A DNA stretch of 64,000 nt from Costus lasius (lineage: Eukaryota > Streptophyta > Magnoliopsida > Zingiberales > Costaceae): NCBI GenBank assembly GCA_027563935.2, contig JANVAS020000222.1, forward strand, positions 5,890,001-5,954,000. The letters run 5' to 3'. Positions 45,766 to 59,242 of the stretch are shown here, piece by piece. The notes beneath the pieces were generated by a model that worked only from the letters and a program-made list of their open reading frames with translations, had not been told where the DNA came from and did no database searches. The translations under genes and the position numbers were made by a program. The stretch's first letter is position 1. Every line of letters begins with the position of its first letter.

Positions 45766-47443
45766 TGTTGGGGTATGCCCTTAAGACTAATGTTTGAGGC
45801 CTTGGGATTGTATCAGTATCATGTAATAAACTCTTATGTTTATAAAGGCATGGTTGTTATTCAGTTTGTTACATTGTCTGCTGCAATAAGTGTACTTCTG
45901 AATAATGTCTCAAAGCTGTTCAGCTAGGCTGACATGCAGTTATGTCCTTAGTCAAGATATCTTGGTGAACATGAGACAGCCTTGATATGATTGAGACTAA
46001 TATGTGTTCTAATCTTATAGGATGCTTCGAGCATGGAATAAGATGTAGACTCATGGGTACATTGGATGTACTGGACAGACCCTACTAGGATATTCAATTG
46101 CTTGTCACAATGTGAATAATCCTTGATTGCAACAAGTGGCACATTTCCTCTGACTTGAGATCACTTGTGTTTCTAAATGATGATTGTCATTGTTTTGAGG
46201 TAGTTCAATATCATTTGAAACATAATGATTATAGACTATCTTGGATGGTGAGCTTGAGTCAGGTTAGGGCACTAGTGATAGATAAAGGATTGCCGTCTCC
46301 TTAATTGGAGTATGATGTTCTAAAGGGGCCCCCCTCTGTATGAGATGATTGAGAAAGTGTATGGCCATACCCAGATGACAGTGTTCATCTGATCTAATCA
46401 TGCTCATCATATTGGAGCTACAGGCTTGACACGCTTGTCCAATAAGAACATCCAGTGGCAAAGGAAATTTGCATGCCTTGTGAATTGGATTCACACTTGT
46501 GCTGTGGTTTGGGTGTAGTCTTGGAAGACTCTTTCCTTTATATCGGGAGACAGTGATGTGTTGCTAGATACCCCTCACTGATCGTGATAACGTAAGTTAT
46601 CGTTACCGACATTTAAAGGAAACCCTTAGGGTCGCACAATTTGATGATATGGCTTACTTAAGTCAGATCGTGTGGACTGAATTGTTTGGGTTCAGTTTAA
46701 AGGGATTTAATCTCTGATTGTAAGTGAGATCTACTCTGATCATGTTTGATTGATAAGGGCTTGAGATCGGTAAGCTTCGATTGAGAGAATGGATGCTAGA
46801 TCGGTGAGATCAGGAGCATCAAGAGATGAACGGTCAGATCTTAAGCCTTAGGGGTTTTTGTTATGATCTGGACTAGTTGCTTGGTTTATTTGGTTATTGA
46901 ACCAAATCGATTTGAACCAGCTCATTGGGTGAGCGCATGGTTCAAGTAAAGAGGCATTGGCGATTGGGGTAATGCATGGTTGCATGAACGTTGAGACATT
47001 GCTATTTTCAGATAGCATGTTCTCTAACGTGACCACATCTCACGTTCACGCCAAGAGAACTTCTCTCTCGCCTTTCCCCACTTACTCTCGAGAGGGCATT
47101 CATGTGTGACGAGTCTTGGACGCCTTGGAGAGTCATTTGGCAAAGCGAGCAAAGCTTCATCCATCCCTTCCATTCGATCAAAGACACCTCTTGGAACCTT
47201 GCTAGCACAAGGAGCACCAAGGAAGTGAGCGCATCCTCATTCTTGTGTGCGCATCATTTGGAGGAGATCTCTCTTGCTCTCTCTTTCCAAGACGCCATCC
47301 AACACATGGCTTCGGTATGAATTCTTTTCATGTTGTTAAGTTGATCATATTGCATGCGATGATACTAAGAAACCCACTCCGCTGCTTTAGAAGAAATTTT
47401 TCATGCGCCTATCTAGGGTTTCGCCACCTTGTGAGGACTTGCA
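45766..47443 (+). repeat. 5' LTR of copia G
   Basis: TGTTGGGGTATGCCC to GACTTGCA. The terminal hairpin is reduced to CCT/AGG. Confidence 0.94.
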
Positions 47444-47445
47444 AT

Positions 47446-47457
47446 TGGTATCAGAGC
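47446..47457 (+). promoter_or_regulatory. tRNA-Met primer binding site of copia G
   Basis: TGGTATCAGAGC, two bases after the LTR end. Confidence 0.94.
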
Positions 47458-49260
47458 CTTGGTTGATGCATGTTTTATGATTGCTATACCATGTTTTGTG
47501 ATCCATGTTTGCGCAACATGCTTAGATCTATAGGTTAGGTTACATGCGAAAATGATTACATATGTTTTTCATGTTTGAGCATGTATGAAAGTCGGCGCAT
47601 CTTTATTGTTGATGTTTTATCAAACGTATATTACTTGCGCGACCTCACTAGATCTAAGGTCTTACTATAAATCCTTAGACGGGTTAGTAGGGTTGATGTC
47701 ATCCTCTAGGTTAGATCCAACCAGTCTGATCAGATCATCTGACAGCCTAGATGGGTCCACCAGATAGCACCTTTGCGCAAGCAAGAGGTGGCTGTAGGTC
47801 GACTGCATCATAGGCGTGTAGCGATGTCTGGTTGAGACAACCCATGAACGCACATGAGTTAGGCCCGGGGTCACACCCGCTTGCCAGAACTCATGGGGTG
47901 GTTCAGCCCTTGGCGCATGCATAGTTGACCACTGGGTCGACTCAAGTCAGTTAGGACTTGGTGCATGCAAGGGCACTGGATCTGATTAGATTGGATGAGT
48001 GGATCCCTATTAATGGACCGTTGTAAGGTTGTAGGGCATATAAGAATATTAAAATTGATGCCAAAGGGGTTTTCAAAACTTTAATTTCTTAATTGGATCA
48101 CATGCTGTTTGGATGCCATATGTGTGTTTATTTTATCTTATGTGGGCTGCCCGTTTAATGTGTGCTGTGCTGGGGCCTGCGTGCCTGGAAATTAAATGTA
48201 AATTATTTTTATTGTGATCTGCGCATCACATTTCCATTAATTTATAAAGTGTTATTGACCTGCGTGTCAATCTTGTCTAGATAGTTAAATTGTAATTTAA
48301 TTAGACAAGAGCACAGAGCACACTTGGCAGAGGCGCATGCAGCAGTGGCTTGACCAAGCTGGCGCCACTTCGACTCTGGGACCAGGCGCACTTTCCCTGG
48401 TAGGCGCACCTGAGCTGCAGTAGGCGCTTGGGCCCTGGTTTGGGCCAGATGAGCAGCAAAAGACCCATGAAGAAAAGCAAGTGAAGACTTAAGTGAAATT
48501 AAGGTCTTACTTAGGCTTATGGGCTTTTACCACATAAGATCAGCTTGCTTTCTTTTATTGTTTAATTACAATTAGAATAGCATGATTTAAATCTTCTGCT
48601 ATCACCATAGGAATTGCATGATAGATAAGAAGATAAAAGACCGTTAAAATCCAACGCTAAAATATCAAGCTCGTTAGCCTTCTGACGCGAAACCTCACTG
48701 TTCTGATTATCGTTGGAGCCGTGTTGTACCCACTCAGTGGGCACGTCCATCTATCTTCAGACGGTGCGGGATTACACCTGCGTGTTATAGGGAAGGGATT
48801 TATCGCTTCTCGTTGCTCAGCATAGCACGTGGTGGTCCAGGGAGTAGGTCGGGTCAGCTTGACCATGTAGGCTACATATGTGGCGCATATGGTAGCACAT
48901 GGAGGCAGCCATCTGTGGGGTCAGAGACTGTGTTGTACCAACTCAGTTGGCACAGTCTGCTGGATTGCCCAGATGAAGGGGAATCGCACGGGTTGGCGAT
49001 TGGCTGGTACAGCCTACCAGAGATTAGTACTTGTACCCTCTGTGCATCTTATCTCGCCTGAGCGGGACGCGGAGACCAAGTATGAAATCTGGATCCCATC
49101 TCACTAAAAGAGTTCTACTCTTTCGGGCTATTTTTGCTGGATTTTTCAGCCAGATAAAATAGTGAGAAAAGGAATCTTTCTTAAGTCCTGATCGATTCTT
49201 AACATTGATACTGACATTGCTGTTCTTGCATTGTTGTAGATACCTGCAGCAACGAACACC
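47458..49260 (+). other. Untranslated leader of copia G
   Basis: Same layout as the A leader, including the two conserved hairpins (near 48730 and 48940). The tRNA-like segment near 48350 is shorter than in A. No gene is seen. Confidence 0.7.
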
Positions 49261-50119
49261 ATGAACTTCAATATGCGATCCCTACTGGAAAGGGAGAAGT
49301 TTGCTGGGCCGAACTTCTCAGACTGGTACGGACACCTTAAGATTGTTCTTAAGGCAGAGAGGAAACTGTATGTCCTCGAGACGGCTATACCGCCTCAGCC
49401 CGCTCCGAACGCCGCAAGGGCGGTTCGGGAAGCTTATGAAAAGCACGTCAATGATAGCATTGATGTCGCTTGCCTGATGCTAGCGTCTATGACGCCACCG
49501 CTGCAGTGTCAGCATGAGGATATGTCGGCTATAGAGATTATAGCGAACCTCAAAATGCTGTATGCTGCACAGGCGAGGACAGAACGCTATAATCTGACTA
49601 AGCTTTTCTTTCAGAGCAAACTGGCTGAAGGGAGTCCAGTGGGAGCTCACGTGCTCAAGATGATTGGGCACAAGGAGGCTCTAGAGAAACTGGGGCATAC
49701 CATCAATCAGGAGCTTGCTGTAGACATTATTCTGCAGTCTCTCCCGCCCTCTTTCGTTGCGTTCATTATTAACTTTAATATGAACAAAATCGATTGTACT
49801 CCGGCAGAGTTGCTCAATATGCTCTTGACTACTGAGGAGACTCTGAAGGGAAAGCCTTCAACCTCTGTCTTGATGTTTCCTTCAAGGAACAAGAAGAAGG
49901 GGAAGAAGGGCAAGACCCCTGTCAAGAGCTACAGCAAGGCTCTAAAGCAAAAGGTCAAGCGGTCGAAGGAATACAGATGTTTCCACTGTGGCCAGTTGGG
50001 TCACTGGAAAAAGGACTGTAAAGCGCTCCAGGGAGACAAGAGGGGAAGCATCGCTTCTGGCTCAGGTATTTATGTGACGGAAGTCATGATATCTTCTTCT
50101 TCTATTTCATGGGTGTTGG
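49261..50119 (+). pseudogene. Copia G gag and zinc knuckle, cut by H
   Basis: The frame starts in the same context as A and is open for about 286 codons: gag domain, Lys-rich linker and CCHC knuckle (CFHCGQLGHWKKDC at about 239-252), ending in the protease start (SISWVL). At 50120 the LTR of copia H begins and the frame ends a codon later by chance. The remaining polyprotein should lie beyond the window. There is no stop within the visible part, so G was probably intact when H landed. Confidence 0.93.
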
Positions 50120-51790
50120 TGTAGGGAACCCCTTTCATGAGGGGTGCGAAACCCTAAAGTGGCCCAACATGATAGGCAGCGGATTAAAGGGTCGAAGAGC
50201 ATGCATTATATGATCAACTTTCGAAACATGAATAGAGAAGATGCGATTCATACCATAGCCATTTCAAGAGGGCGCCTTGGAAGCAAGAGAACAACGAAGG
50301 TTTCCTCCAAATCGTCACACACAAGATGAGCGACGGTTTGCTTCTTGTCGTCCCTTGTGCTAGCAAGGATCGACCAAGATGTCTTTGATCGAAAGGAAAG
50401 GGATGGAGATGTCGATCTCTCTTGGCCGAGTCTTCCTCTATGCTTCAAGTTGTCGCCGCACACCAAAGAGTGTCAAGAGGAATGAGTTTTAGTGACGAGA
50501 ATAGAGAACCCTCTATTCGAACGTGAGCCATCTCCAAGTGGAGATCATGGTTACTAAAAATAGCAACCACTCATCGCTCCAATGTTCACGCCAAGTGAAC
50601 ATGTCACCACGCCTTGAACCATGCGCTCATTTCATGAGCTGGTTCAATTTGGTTCGGTTTAAGAACCAATCAAGCCAAGCAATCAAGTCTAGATCTCAAA
50701 TAAACCCTAAGGCTCCAGATCTAACCGTTGATCTCTTGATGCTCCTGATCTCATCGATCTAGCATCTATTCTCTCGATCGAAGCTTACCGATCTCAAGCC
50801 CTAATCAATCAAACATGATCAGACCAGATCTCACTTACAATCAGAGATCAAATCCCTTTAAACTGAACTTAAACAATTCAGTCCACACGATCTGACTTAA
50901 GTAAGCCATATCATCAAATTGTGCGACCCTAAGGGTTTCCTTTAAATGTCGGTAACGATAACTCACATCATCACGATCAGTGAGGGGTATCTAGCAACAC
51001 ATCACTGTCTCCCGATATAAAGGAAAGAGTATTCCAAGACTACACCCAAAATACAGCACAAGCGTGAATCAACTTCACTAAGCATACATATTTCCTTTGC
51101 CACTGGATGTTCTTATTGGACAAGCGTGTCAAGCTTGTAATTCCAATATGATGAGCATGATTAGATCAGATGATCACAGTCACCCGGGTATGGCCATACA
51201 CTTTCTCAATCATCTCATCCAGGGGGCCCTTTAGAACATCACACTCCTTAAACAAGGAGACGACAATCCTATGTCTATCACTAGTGCCCTAACATGACTC
51301 AAGCTCACCATCCAAGATAGTCTATAATCATTATGTTTCAAATGATATTGAACTACCTCAAAACAATGACAATCATCATTTAGAAAACACAAGTGATCTC
51401 AAGTCAGAGGAAATGTGCCACTTGTTACAATCAAGGAATATTCACATTGTGACAAGCAACTGAATATCCTAGTAGGGTCTGTCCGGTACATCCAATGTAC
51501 CCATGAGTCTATATCTTATTCCATGCTCGAAGCATCCTATAAGATTAGAACACATATTAGTCTTAACCATATCAAGGCTGTCTCATGTTCACCAAGATAC
51601 ATCGACTAAGGACATATAGCATGTTAGCCCAGCTGAACAGCATTGAGACATTATTCAGAAGTACACTTATTGCAGCAGACAAGGTAACAAACTGAATAAT
51701 AACCATGCCTTTATAAACACAAGAGTTTATTACATGATACTGATACAATCCTTAGGCCTCAAACATTAGCCTTAAGGGCATACCCCAACA
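50120..51790 (-). repeat. 3' LTR of copia H
   Basis: On the minus strand TGTTGGGGTATGCCC (51790) to GGTTCCCTACA (50120). Confidence 0.94.
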
Positions 51791-51801
51791 ATCTCCCACT
51801 T
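51791..51801 (-). promoter_or_regulatory. Polypurine tract of copia H
   Basis: The minus strand reads AAGTGGGAGAT next to the 3' LTR. Confidence 0.85.
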
Positions 51802-51810
51802 GCACTTAAT

Positions 51811-54800
51811 CTAATGGTTGAGAAATCTCAAACCCATATTATTACAGTGCTTCTCATGCTTCTGCTGCGCCAGAGGCTTGGTAAGCGGGTCTGCTAGATT
51901 GTCATCTGTATGAACCTTGCAGATTTTGATCTCGCCACGATCTATGATCTCCCTGATCAAATGAAACCGTCTCTGTATGTGCTTGGACTTCTGGTGCGAC
52001 CGTGGTTCCTTTGCCTGTGCGATAGCTCCAGTGTTATCACAGAAGATAACCAAAGGATTTGCACTCGAAGGAACGACACCAAGTTCTCTCACGAACTTAC
52101 GAATCCACACTGCCTCCTTAGATGCTTCCGAGGCTGCAACATACTCGGCTACTGTTGTGGAATCAGCAACAGTTAACTGTTTGAAACTTTTCCACACCAC
52201 TGCTCCTCCATTCAAGCTAAAAACATAGCCTGATTGCGATCGGAAATCATCCTGGTCCGACTGGAACGAAGCGTCAGTATATCCCTCAATACTGAGTTCT
52301 TCCTGACCACCATATACCAAGAACATATCTTTGGTCCTCCGCAGATATTTTAAGATGTTCTTGACTGCAATGCAGTGTGCCACTCCCGGATTACTTTGGA
52401 ACCGACTGGTCACGCTTAACCCGTAAGCGACGTCTGGGCGAGTACACAACATCGCATACATAATGGACCCAATAGCTGAAGCATAAGGCGTATTGTCCAT
52501 TTCATCCTTCTCAGTCTGTGTTTGTGGACACTGACTCTTCGAAAGATTCAGACCATGTTTGACTGGAAGATATCCTCGTTTAGAATTCTCTAAATGAAAT
52601 CTCTCCAGGACTTTATCGATGTAAGTACTCTGGCACAACCCGAGAAGCCTCTTAGATCTATCCCTGTAGATCTTCACACCTAACACATAGGCTGCTTCTC
52701 CTAGATCTTTCATCTGGAAACATTTCCTTAACCATGCCTTAACCGCATGCATTTCAGGAATGTCATTTCCAATGATCAAGATGTCATCGACGTAGAGGAC
52801 TAGGAAAGTAATTACGCTCCCACTAAACCTCTTATATACGCACGGGTCATCCTCGTTCTTGATGAAACCAAACTCAGAGATTGATTCATCAAAACGAATA
52901 TTCCAGCTTCTTGATGCTTGTTTAAGTCCATAAATAGACTTCTTTAACTTGCATATTTTATGACGATCTGATGGATTAGTGAAACCTTCAGGTTGTGTCA
53001 TATACACATCCTCATCCAGACTTCCATTAAGGAAAGCTGTCTTCACATCCATCTGCCAGATCTCATAATCGTAATATGCTGCTATCGCAAAAAGAATCCG
53101 AATAGACTTAAACATAGCTACTGGTGAGAAAGTTTCATCATAATCTATCCCGTAGATTTGTTTGAAACCTTTCGCAACTAGCCTGCCTTTATAGGTAACC
53201 ACGTTACCATCCATGTCAATCTTCTTCTTGAAGATCCATTTACAGCCTATAGGGATAACTCCCGGAGGCGGATCAACCAAATCCCAGACTTGGTTATCTG
53301 ACATGGAGTCCATCTCGGCGCGCATAGCGTCAAGCCATCTCGCTGACTCCGGTCCACTGACCGCATCCGCATAAGTGAGGGGTTCATCATTATCAATGAT
53401 GTAGACTCCGTCATAGCGCTCAGGCTGTCGACGAATCCTTCCCGATCTTCGCGGTTCCCGTGATATCTGAGCCTCAGGTTGTTCAATAACCTGATCTACC
53501 GGCTCAGGCTCATCCAACTGTGCTTGAGCACTTTGTCCTTCTTCTGGATTCTCATCCAACTTTATTTCTCTCCCACTGGCCTCTTGCAGAAGAAACTCCT
53601 TCTCAAGAAATATGGCCGTCCGAGCAACAAATACCTTGTTCTCTTTGGGATCGAAGAAATAATAACCCTTAGTTTCCTTAGGGTAACCGACAAAGATGCA
53701 TTTGTCAGATCTGCTCTCTAGTTTCCCAGAGGCGAGCTTTTTGACATAAGCCTCGCAGCCCCAGATCCTGATAAATGTCAAACTCGGCTGTTTCCCATAC
53801 CATAACTCATATGGCGTCTTAGAAACTGCCTTGGATGGCACTCGGTTTAGTACCTTTGCAGCTGTCTCCAGTGCAAAACCCCAAAAGGAGTAAGGAAGAG
53901 TAGCCTAACTCATCATAGAACGAACCATATCAAGTAGAGTTCTATTTCTCCTCTCGGACACACCATTCCATTGCGGTGTTCCTGGCGGAGTGAGCTGTGA
54001 GATAATCCCACACTCCTTTAGATAGTCAGTAAATTCTCGACTAAGGTATTCTCCACCTCGATCAGAACGAAGTGCCTTGATATTACGGCCTAGCTGATTC
54101 TGTACTTCATTCTTGAACTCTTTGAACTTGTCAAAGGATTCACTTTTCTGTCTCATTAAATAGACATACCCATATCTACTGAAATCATCAGTAAAGGTAA
54201 TGAAGTACTGATAGCCACCTCTGGCATGTTTATTAAATGGCCCACACACATCACTGTGTATAAGGTCAAGTAAACCTGAAGCCCTTTGACCTTTGTTAGG
54301 AAAAGGTGACTTCGTCATTTTACCTATTAAACAAGCTTTGCATGTATCAATCTCCTCATAGGAGAATGATCCCAGCAGTCCATTATCATGCAACCGCTTA
54401 ATGCGCTTCTTGTTAATATGGCCTAAACGACTATGCCATAGCAAGGTGCTGTCATCAGCATTCTTGGCTTTCTTAATATCAACATTTTGTATAGAACTTT
54501 CCATGTCCAACATGTATAATCCATTATTAATTGAACCAGTTGCATAAACAATATTATCTAAAGATAAAACACACTTTGAAATATTGCATTCAAAGGAAAA
54601 TCCCTTCCTGACAAGAGCAGGAATGGAAATAATATTTTTAGTAATACTGGGAACAAAGTAACAACTGTTTAATTCTAATACAATTCCAGATGGCAAAGAG
54701 ATGAAATAGTCTCCTACAGCAACAGCAGCAACCCGTGCCCCGTTTCCAACGCGTAGGTCCACCTCATGCTGTCCCACCTGTCTTCTTCTCTTGAGTTCCT

Positions 54801-55699
54801 GTACATTTGAACAAATGTGAACTCCACATGTAGTGTCCAACACCCATGATATAGAAGAAGAAAACATGACCTCAGTCACAAAAGTGGAAACACCCTGAGC
54901 CAGAAGCGAAGCTTCCCCTCTTATCTCCTTGGAGCGCTTTACAGTCCTTTTTCCAGTGACCCAGCTGGCCACAGTGGAAACATCTATATTCCTTGGACCG
55001 CTTCACCTTTTGCTTCAGAGCCTTGCTGTAATTCTTGACAGGGGTCTTGCCCTTCTTCCCCTTCTTCTTGTTCCTTGAAGGAACCATTAAGACAGAGGTC
55101 GAAGGCTTTCCCTTCAGAGTTTCCTCAGTAGTCAAGAGCATATTCAGCAGCTCTGCCGGAGTACAATCGATTTTGTTCATATTAAAGTTAATAATGAACG
55201 CGTCGAATGAAGGCGGGAGAGACTGCAGAATAATATCTACAGCGAGCTCCTGATTGATGGTATGCCCCAGTTTCTCTAGAGCTTCCTTGTGCCCAATCAT
55301 CTTGAGCACATGAGCTCCCACTGGGCTCCCTTCAGCCAGTTTGCTCTGAAAGAAAAGCTTTGTCAGATTATAGCGTTCTGTCCTCGCCTGTGCAGCATAC
55401 AGCATCTTGAGGTTCGCTATCATGTCTATAGCAGACATATCCTCATGCTGACGCTGCAGCAGTGGCGTCATAGACGCTAGCATCAGGCAAGCGACATCAA
55501 TGCTATCATTGACATGCTTTTCATAGGCTTCCCGAACCGCCCTTGCGGCGTTCGGAGCGGGCTGAGGCGGTATAGCCGTCTCGAGGACATACAGTTTCCT
55601 CTCTGCCTTAAGAACAATCTTAAGGTGTCCAAACCAGTCTGAGAAGTTTGGCCCAGCAAACTTCTCCCTTTCCAGTAGGGATCGCACATTGAAGTTCAT
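51811..55699 (-). pseudogene. Copia H gag-pol, one frameshift and one stop
   Basis: Three open pieces follow the order of A: 55699-54872 (gag and CCHC knuckle), 54972-53905 (protease LDTTCGVHIC, pre-integrase and integrase to the MMS motif) and 53841-51811 (integrase end, reverse transcriptase with YVDD, RNase H, terminal LADPLTKPL). After the knuckle, in the GSG stretch, a net gain of about 7 bases containing GTTTCCACT shifts the frame; the added bases resemble the nearby CCHC codons, as if copied from them. At 53905-53907 CAG has become TAG. The catalytic residues of integrase and reverse transcriptase look unchanged. H is therefore inactive but young. Confidence 0.93.
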
Positions 55700-57506
55700 G
55701 GTGTTCGTTGCTGCAGGTATCTACAACAATGCAAGAACAGCAAGGTCAGTATCAATGTTAAGAATCAATCAGGACTTAAGAAAGATTCTTTTTCTCACTA
55801 TTTTATCTAACTGAAAAATCCATTAAACAGTCCGAAAGAGTAAACACTCTTTTAGTGAGATGGGATCCAGATTTCATACTTGGTCTCCGCGTCCCGCTCA
55901 AGCGAGATAAGGTGCACACAGAGTACAAGCACTAATTTCTGGTAGGCAGTCCCTGCCGATCGCCAACCCGTGCGATTCCCCTTCATCTGGGCAATCCAGC
56001 AGACTGTGCCAACTGAGTTGGTACAACACAGTCTCTGACCCCACAGATGGCTGCCTCCATGTGCTACCATATGCGCCACATATGTAGCCTACATGGTCAA
56101 GCTGACCCGACCTACTCCCTGGACCACCACGTGCTATGCTGAGCAACGAGAAGCGATAAATCCCTTCTCTGTAACACGCAGGTGTAATCCCGCACCGTCT
56201 GAAGATAGATGGACGTGCCCACTGAGTGGGTACAACACGGCTCCAACGATAGTCAGAACAGTGAGGTTTCGCGTCAGAAGGCTTACGAGCTTGATATTTT
56301 AGCGTTGGATTTTAACGGTCTTTTATCTTCTTCACTATCATGCAATACCTATGGTGATAGCAGAAGATAAATAAATCATGCTGTTCTACTTATTTAAACA
56401 ATAAAAGAAAGCATGGATCTTATGTGGTAAAAGCCCATAGCCTAAGTAAGACCTTAAGAAACTTAAGTCTTCACTTGCTTTTCTTCATGGGTCTTTTGCT
56501 GCTCATCTGGCCCAAGCCAGGGCCCAAGCGCCATCTGCAGCTCAGGTGCGCCTACCAGGGGAAATGCGCCTGGTCCCAGAGTCAAACCCTGGACCTCCCA
56601 CCTGGTCAAGCCACTGCTGCATGCGCCTCTGCCAAGTGTGCTCTGTGCTCTTGTCTGATTAATTTACAAATTAATCTATCTAGACAAGATTGACTCGCAG
56701 GTCAATTACATTTTATAAATTAAATAGAAGGTGATACGCAGATCACAATTAAAAATAATTTACAAAATAATTCTAGGCACGCAGGCCCCAGCACAGCACA
56801 CATTAAACATGGGCAGCCCACATAAGACTAAATAAACATACATATGGCATCATACATCATGTGATCCAATCATGAAAAATAAAATTTTTGAAAAACCCCA
56901 TTGAGATTAATTTTATTTTTCCTTATTAGCCTTACTACCTTACAACGGTCCATTACTAGGGATCCACTCATCGAACCTAGTCAGATCCTGTGCCCTTACA
57001 TGCACCAAGTCCTAACTGACTTGAGTCGACCAAAAGGTCAACAATGCATGCGCCAAGGGCTGAATGACCACAATGAGGTCTGGCAAGCGGGTGTGACCCC
57101 GGGCCTAACTCATGTGCGTTCATAGGTTGTCTCAATCAGACATCGCTACACGCCTGTCTGCAGTCGACCTATAGCCATCTGATGCTTGCGCACAGATGCT
57201 ATCTGGTCGACCCATCAAGGCTGTCAGATAGTCTGATCAGACTGTTGGATCTAACCTAGGGGATGATTTCAACCCTAATAACCCGTCTAAGGGTTTACAG
57301 CAGGGCCTTAGATCTAATGTTAGTCGCGCATGTGATCCATTTTTGAGAAAACAAAGATGCGCCAACATGCCAACATACATGCGCAAATGAAACATAAAAT
57401 AGGTTTCTACATGAAACATATTAACATGATAAAATTACGCATGATATAGATCTAAACATTCATGGAACACAAAATCAAAGCAATCATATAATTACGCATG
57501 TAACCT
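55700..57506 (-). other. Untranslated leader of copia H
   Basis: Same layout as the A leader, with both hairpins (near 56025 and 56230) and a tRNA-like segment near 56600. No gene is seen. Confidence 0.7.
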
Positions 57507-57518
57507 GCTCTGATACCA
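57507..57518 (-). promoter_or_regulatory. tRNA-Met primer binding site of copia H
   Basis: The minus strand reads TGGTATCAGAGC, two bases inside the 5' LTR. Confidence 0.93.
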
Positions 57519-57520
57519 AT

Positions 57521-57549
57521 TGTAGGGAACACCTTTCATGAGGGGTGCG
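57521..57549 (-). repeat. 5' LTR of copia H, terminal 29 bases
   Basis: The segment matches 50120-50148 with one change. Copia I is inserted after GTGCG (57545-57549). Confidence 0.9.
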
Positions 57550-59228
57550 TGTTGGGGTATGCCCTTAAGGCTAATGTTTGAGGCCTTGGGATTGTATAAG
57601 TATCATATAATACATTCTGGTGTTTATAAAGGCAATGGTTATTATTCAGGTTGTTACATCATCTGCTGCAATGTGTGTTCTTCTGAATAATGTCTCAATG
57701 CTGTTCAGCTAGGCTGACATGCTAAATGTCCTTAGTCGATATATCTTGGTGAACATGAGACAGCCTTGATATGATTGAGACTAATATGTGTTCTAATCTT
57801 ATAGGATGCTTCGAGCATGGAATAAGATGTAGACTCATGGGTACATTGGATGTACTGGACAGACCCTACTAGGACATTCAATTGCTTGTCACAATGTGAA
57901 TGATCCTTGATTGCAACAAGTGGCACATGTCCTCTGACTTGAGATCACTTGTGTTTCTAAATGATGATTGTCATTGTTTTGAGGTAGTTCAATATCATTT
58001 GAAACACAATGGTTATAGACTATCTTGGATAATGATCATGAGTCAGGTTAGGGCACTAGTGATAGATAGAGGATTGCCGTCTCCTTGTTGAAGGAGTGTG
58101 GTGTTCTATAGGGGCCCCCTAGATGAGATGATTGAGAAAGTGTATGGCCATACCCAGGTGACTATGTGCATCTGATCTAATCATGCTCATCATATTGGAG
58201 CTACAGGCTTGACACGCTTGTCCAATAAGAACATCCAGTGGCAAAGGAAACATGCATGCCTTGTGAAGTGGATTCACACTTGTGCTGTGGTTTGGGTGTA
58301 GTCTTGGAAGACTCTTTCCTTTATATCGGGAGACAGTGATGTGTTGCTAGATATCCCTCACTGATCGTGATAACGTAAGTTATCGTTACCGACATTTAAA
58401 GGAAACCCTCAGGGTCGCACAATTTGATGATATGGCTTACTTGAGTCAGATCGTGTGGACTGAATTGTTTGGGTTCAGTTTAAAGGGATTTAATCTCTGA
58501 TTGTAAGTGAGATCTGGTCTGATCATGTTTGATTGATTAGGGCTTGAGATCGGTAAGCTTCAATCGAGAGAGATGATGCTAGATCGGTAAGATCAGGAGC
58601 ATCAGGAGATGAACGGTTAGATCTGGAACCTATTGGTTCAATGAGGTCTAGACCATGGCTTGGACTGATTTGATTTGGTTTTTTGGACCAAAGTCAATTG
58701 GATCGATTGAGCATGAACCGGTTCACATGTGTGTGAACGCTTGGTTCAATGCTTAAGCGTTTTGGTCGGTTTTCAAAGCATTACTTCATGTCATTCCATT
58801 TTTGGAAAGTCATCAAGGCGACTTTGTAAAAACGCCTCAACGCTTCTCTTGGATGATGACCGCTTGCAATCTCGTGGAGAGGAGAGTGTGTTGACGACAA
58901 GAGGAGGCATTCGGCCGAGACAAGCCATCTCTATCCTCTCCTTCACGCGACAATGTCCCATTGAAGCACTTTGCTAGCACAAAGGATTCAAAGGAGCAAG
59001 CCATCTTCACTTGTTGTGTGCGTCACCTTTGGAGAAGGAGCACTTGCGTCTTTGCTTCCAAGGCACCAACCAAACCGATGGCATTGGTATGATCTACTCT
59101 TGATCTATTCAATCTATGATAGTTGATCATATGGCATGCAAAAGATCATCAAACCCTTGCTTCCGCTTGCAAAATTTTATTTGCGCCATGCTTAGGGTTT
59201 TCGCCCCCCTCTCGAAAGGGGTTCTTCA
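57550..59228 (+). repeat. 5' LTR of copia I
   Basis: TGTTGGGGTATGCCC to GGGGTTCTTCA. The terminal hairpin is CCCCT/AGGGG. Confidence 0.94.
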
Positions 59229-59230
59229 AT

Positions 59231-59242
59231 TGGTATCAGAGC
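59231..59242 (+). promoter_or_regulatory. tRNA-Met primer binding site of copia I
   Basis: TGGTATCAGAGC, two bases after the LTR end. Confidence 0.94.

Larger units (their letters stand above)
45766..50119 (+). mobile_element. Copia G (Cop-1), left part only
   Basis: 5' LTR 45766-47443 (1678 bases, ending GGACTTGCA), primer site 47446-47457, leader 47458-49260, and gag from 49261. It is cut at 50119 by minus-strand copia H and is expected to resume right of the window with the repeat GTTGG (50115-50119). Its 3' LTR is not visible, so age cannot be judged. The leader belongs to the A/H subgroup. Confidence 0.93.
50120..57549 (-). mobile_element. Copia H (Cop-1), minus strand, nested in G
   Basis: 3' LTR 50120-51790 (1671 bases), polypurine tract, polyprotein 55699-51811, leader, primer site 57507-57518, and the first visible 29 bases of the 5' LTR (57521-57549), which is then cut by copia I. 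The left duplication is GTTGG (50115-50119); the right copy is out of view. In the 29 comparable bases the two LTRs differ once. H belongs to the A/G leader subgroup. Confidence 0.93.
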
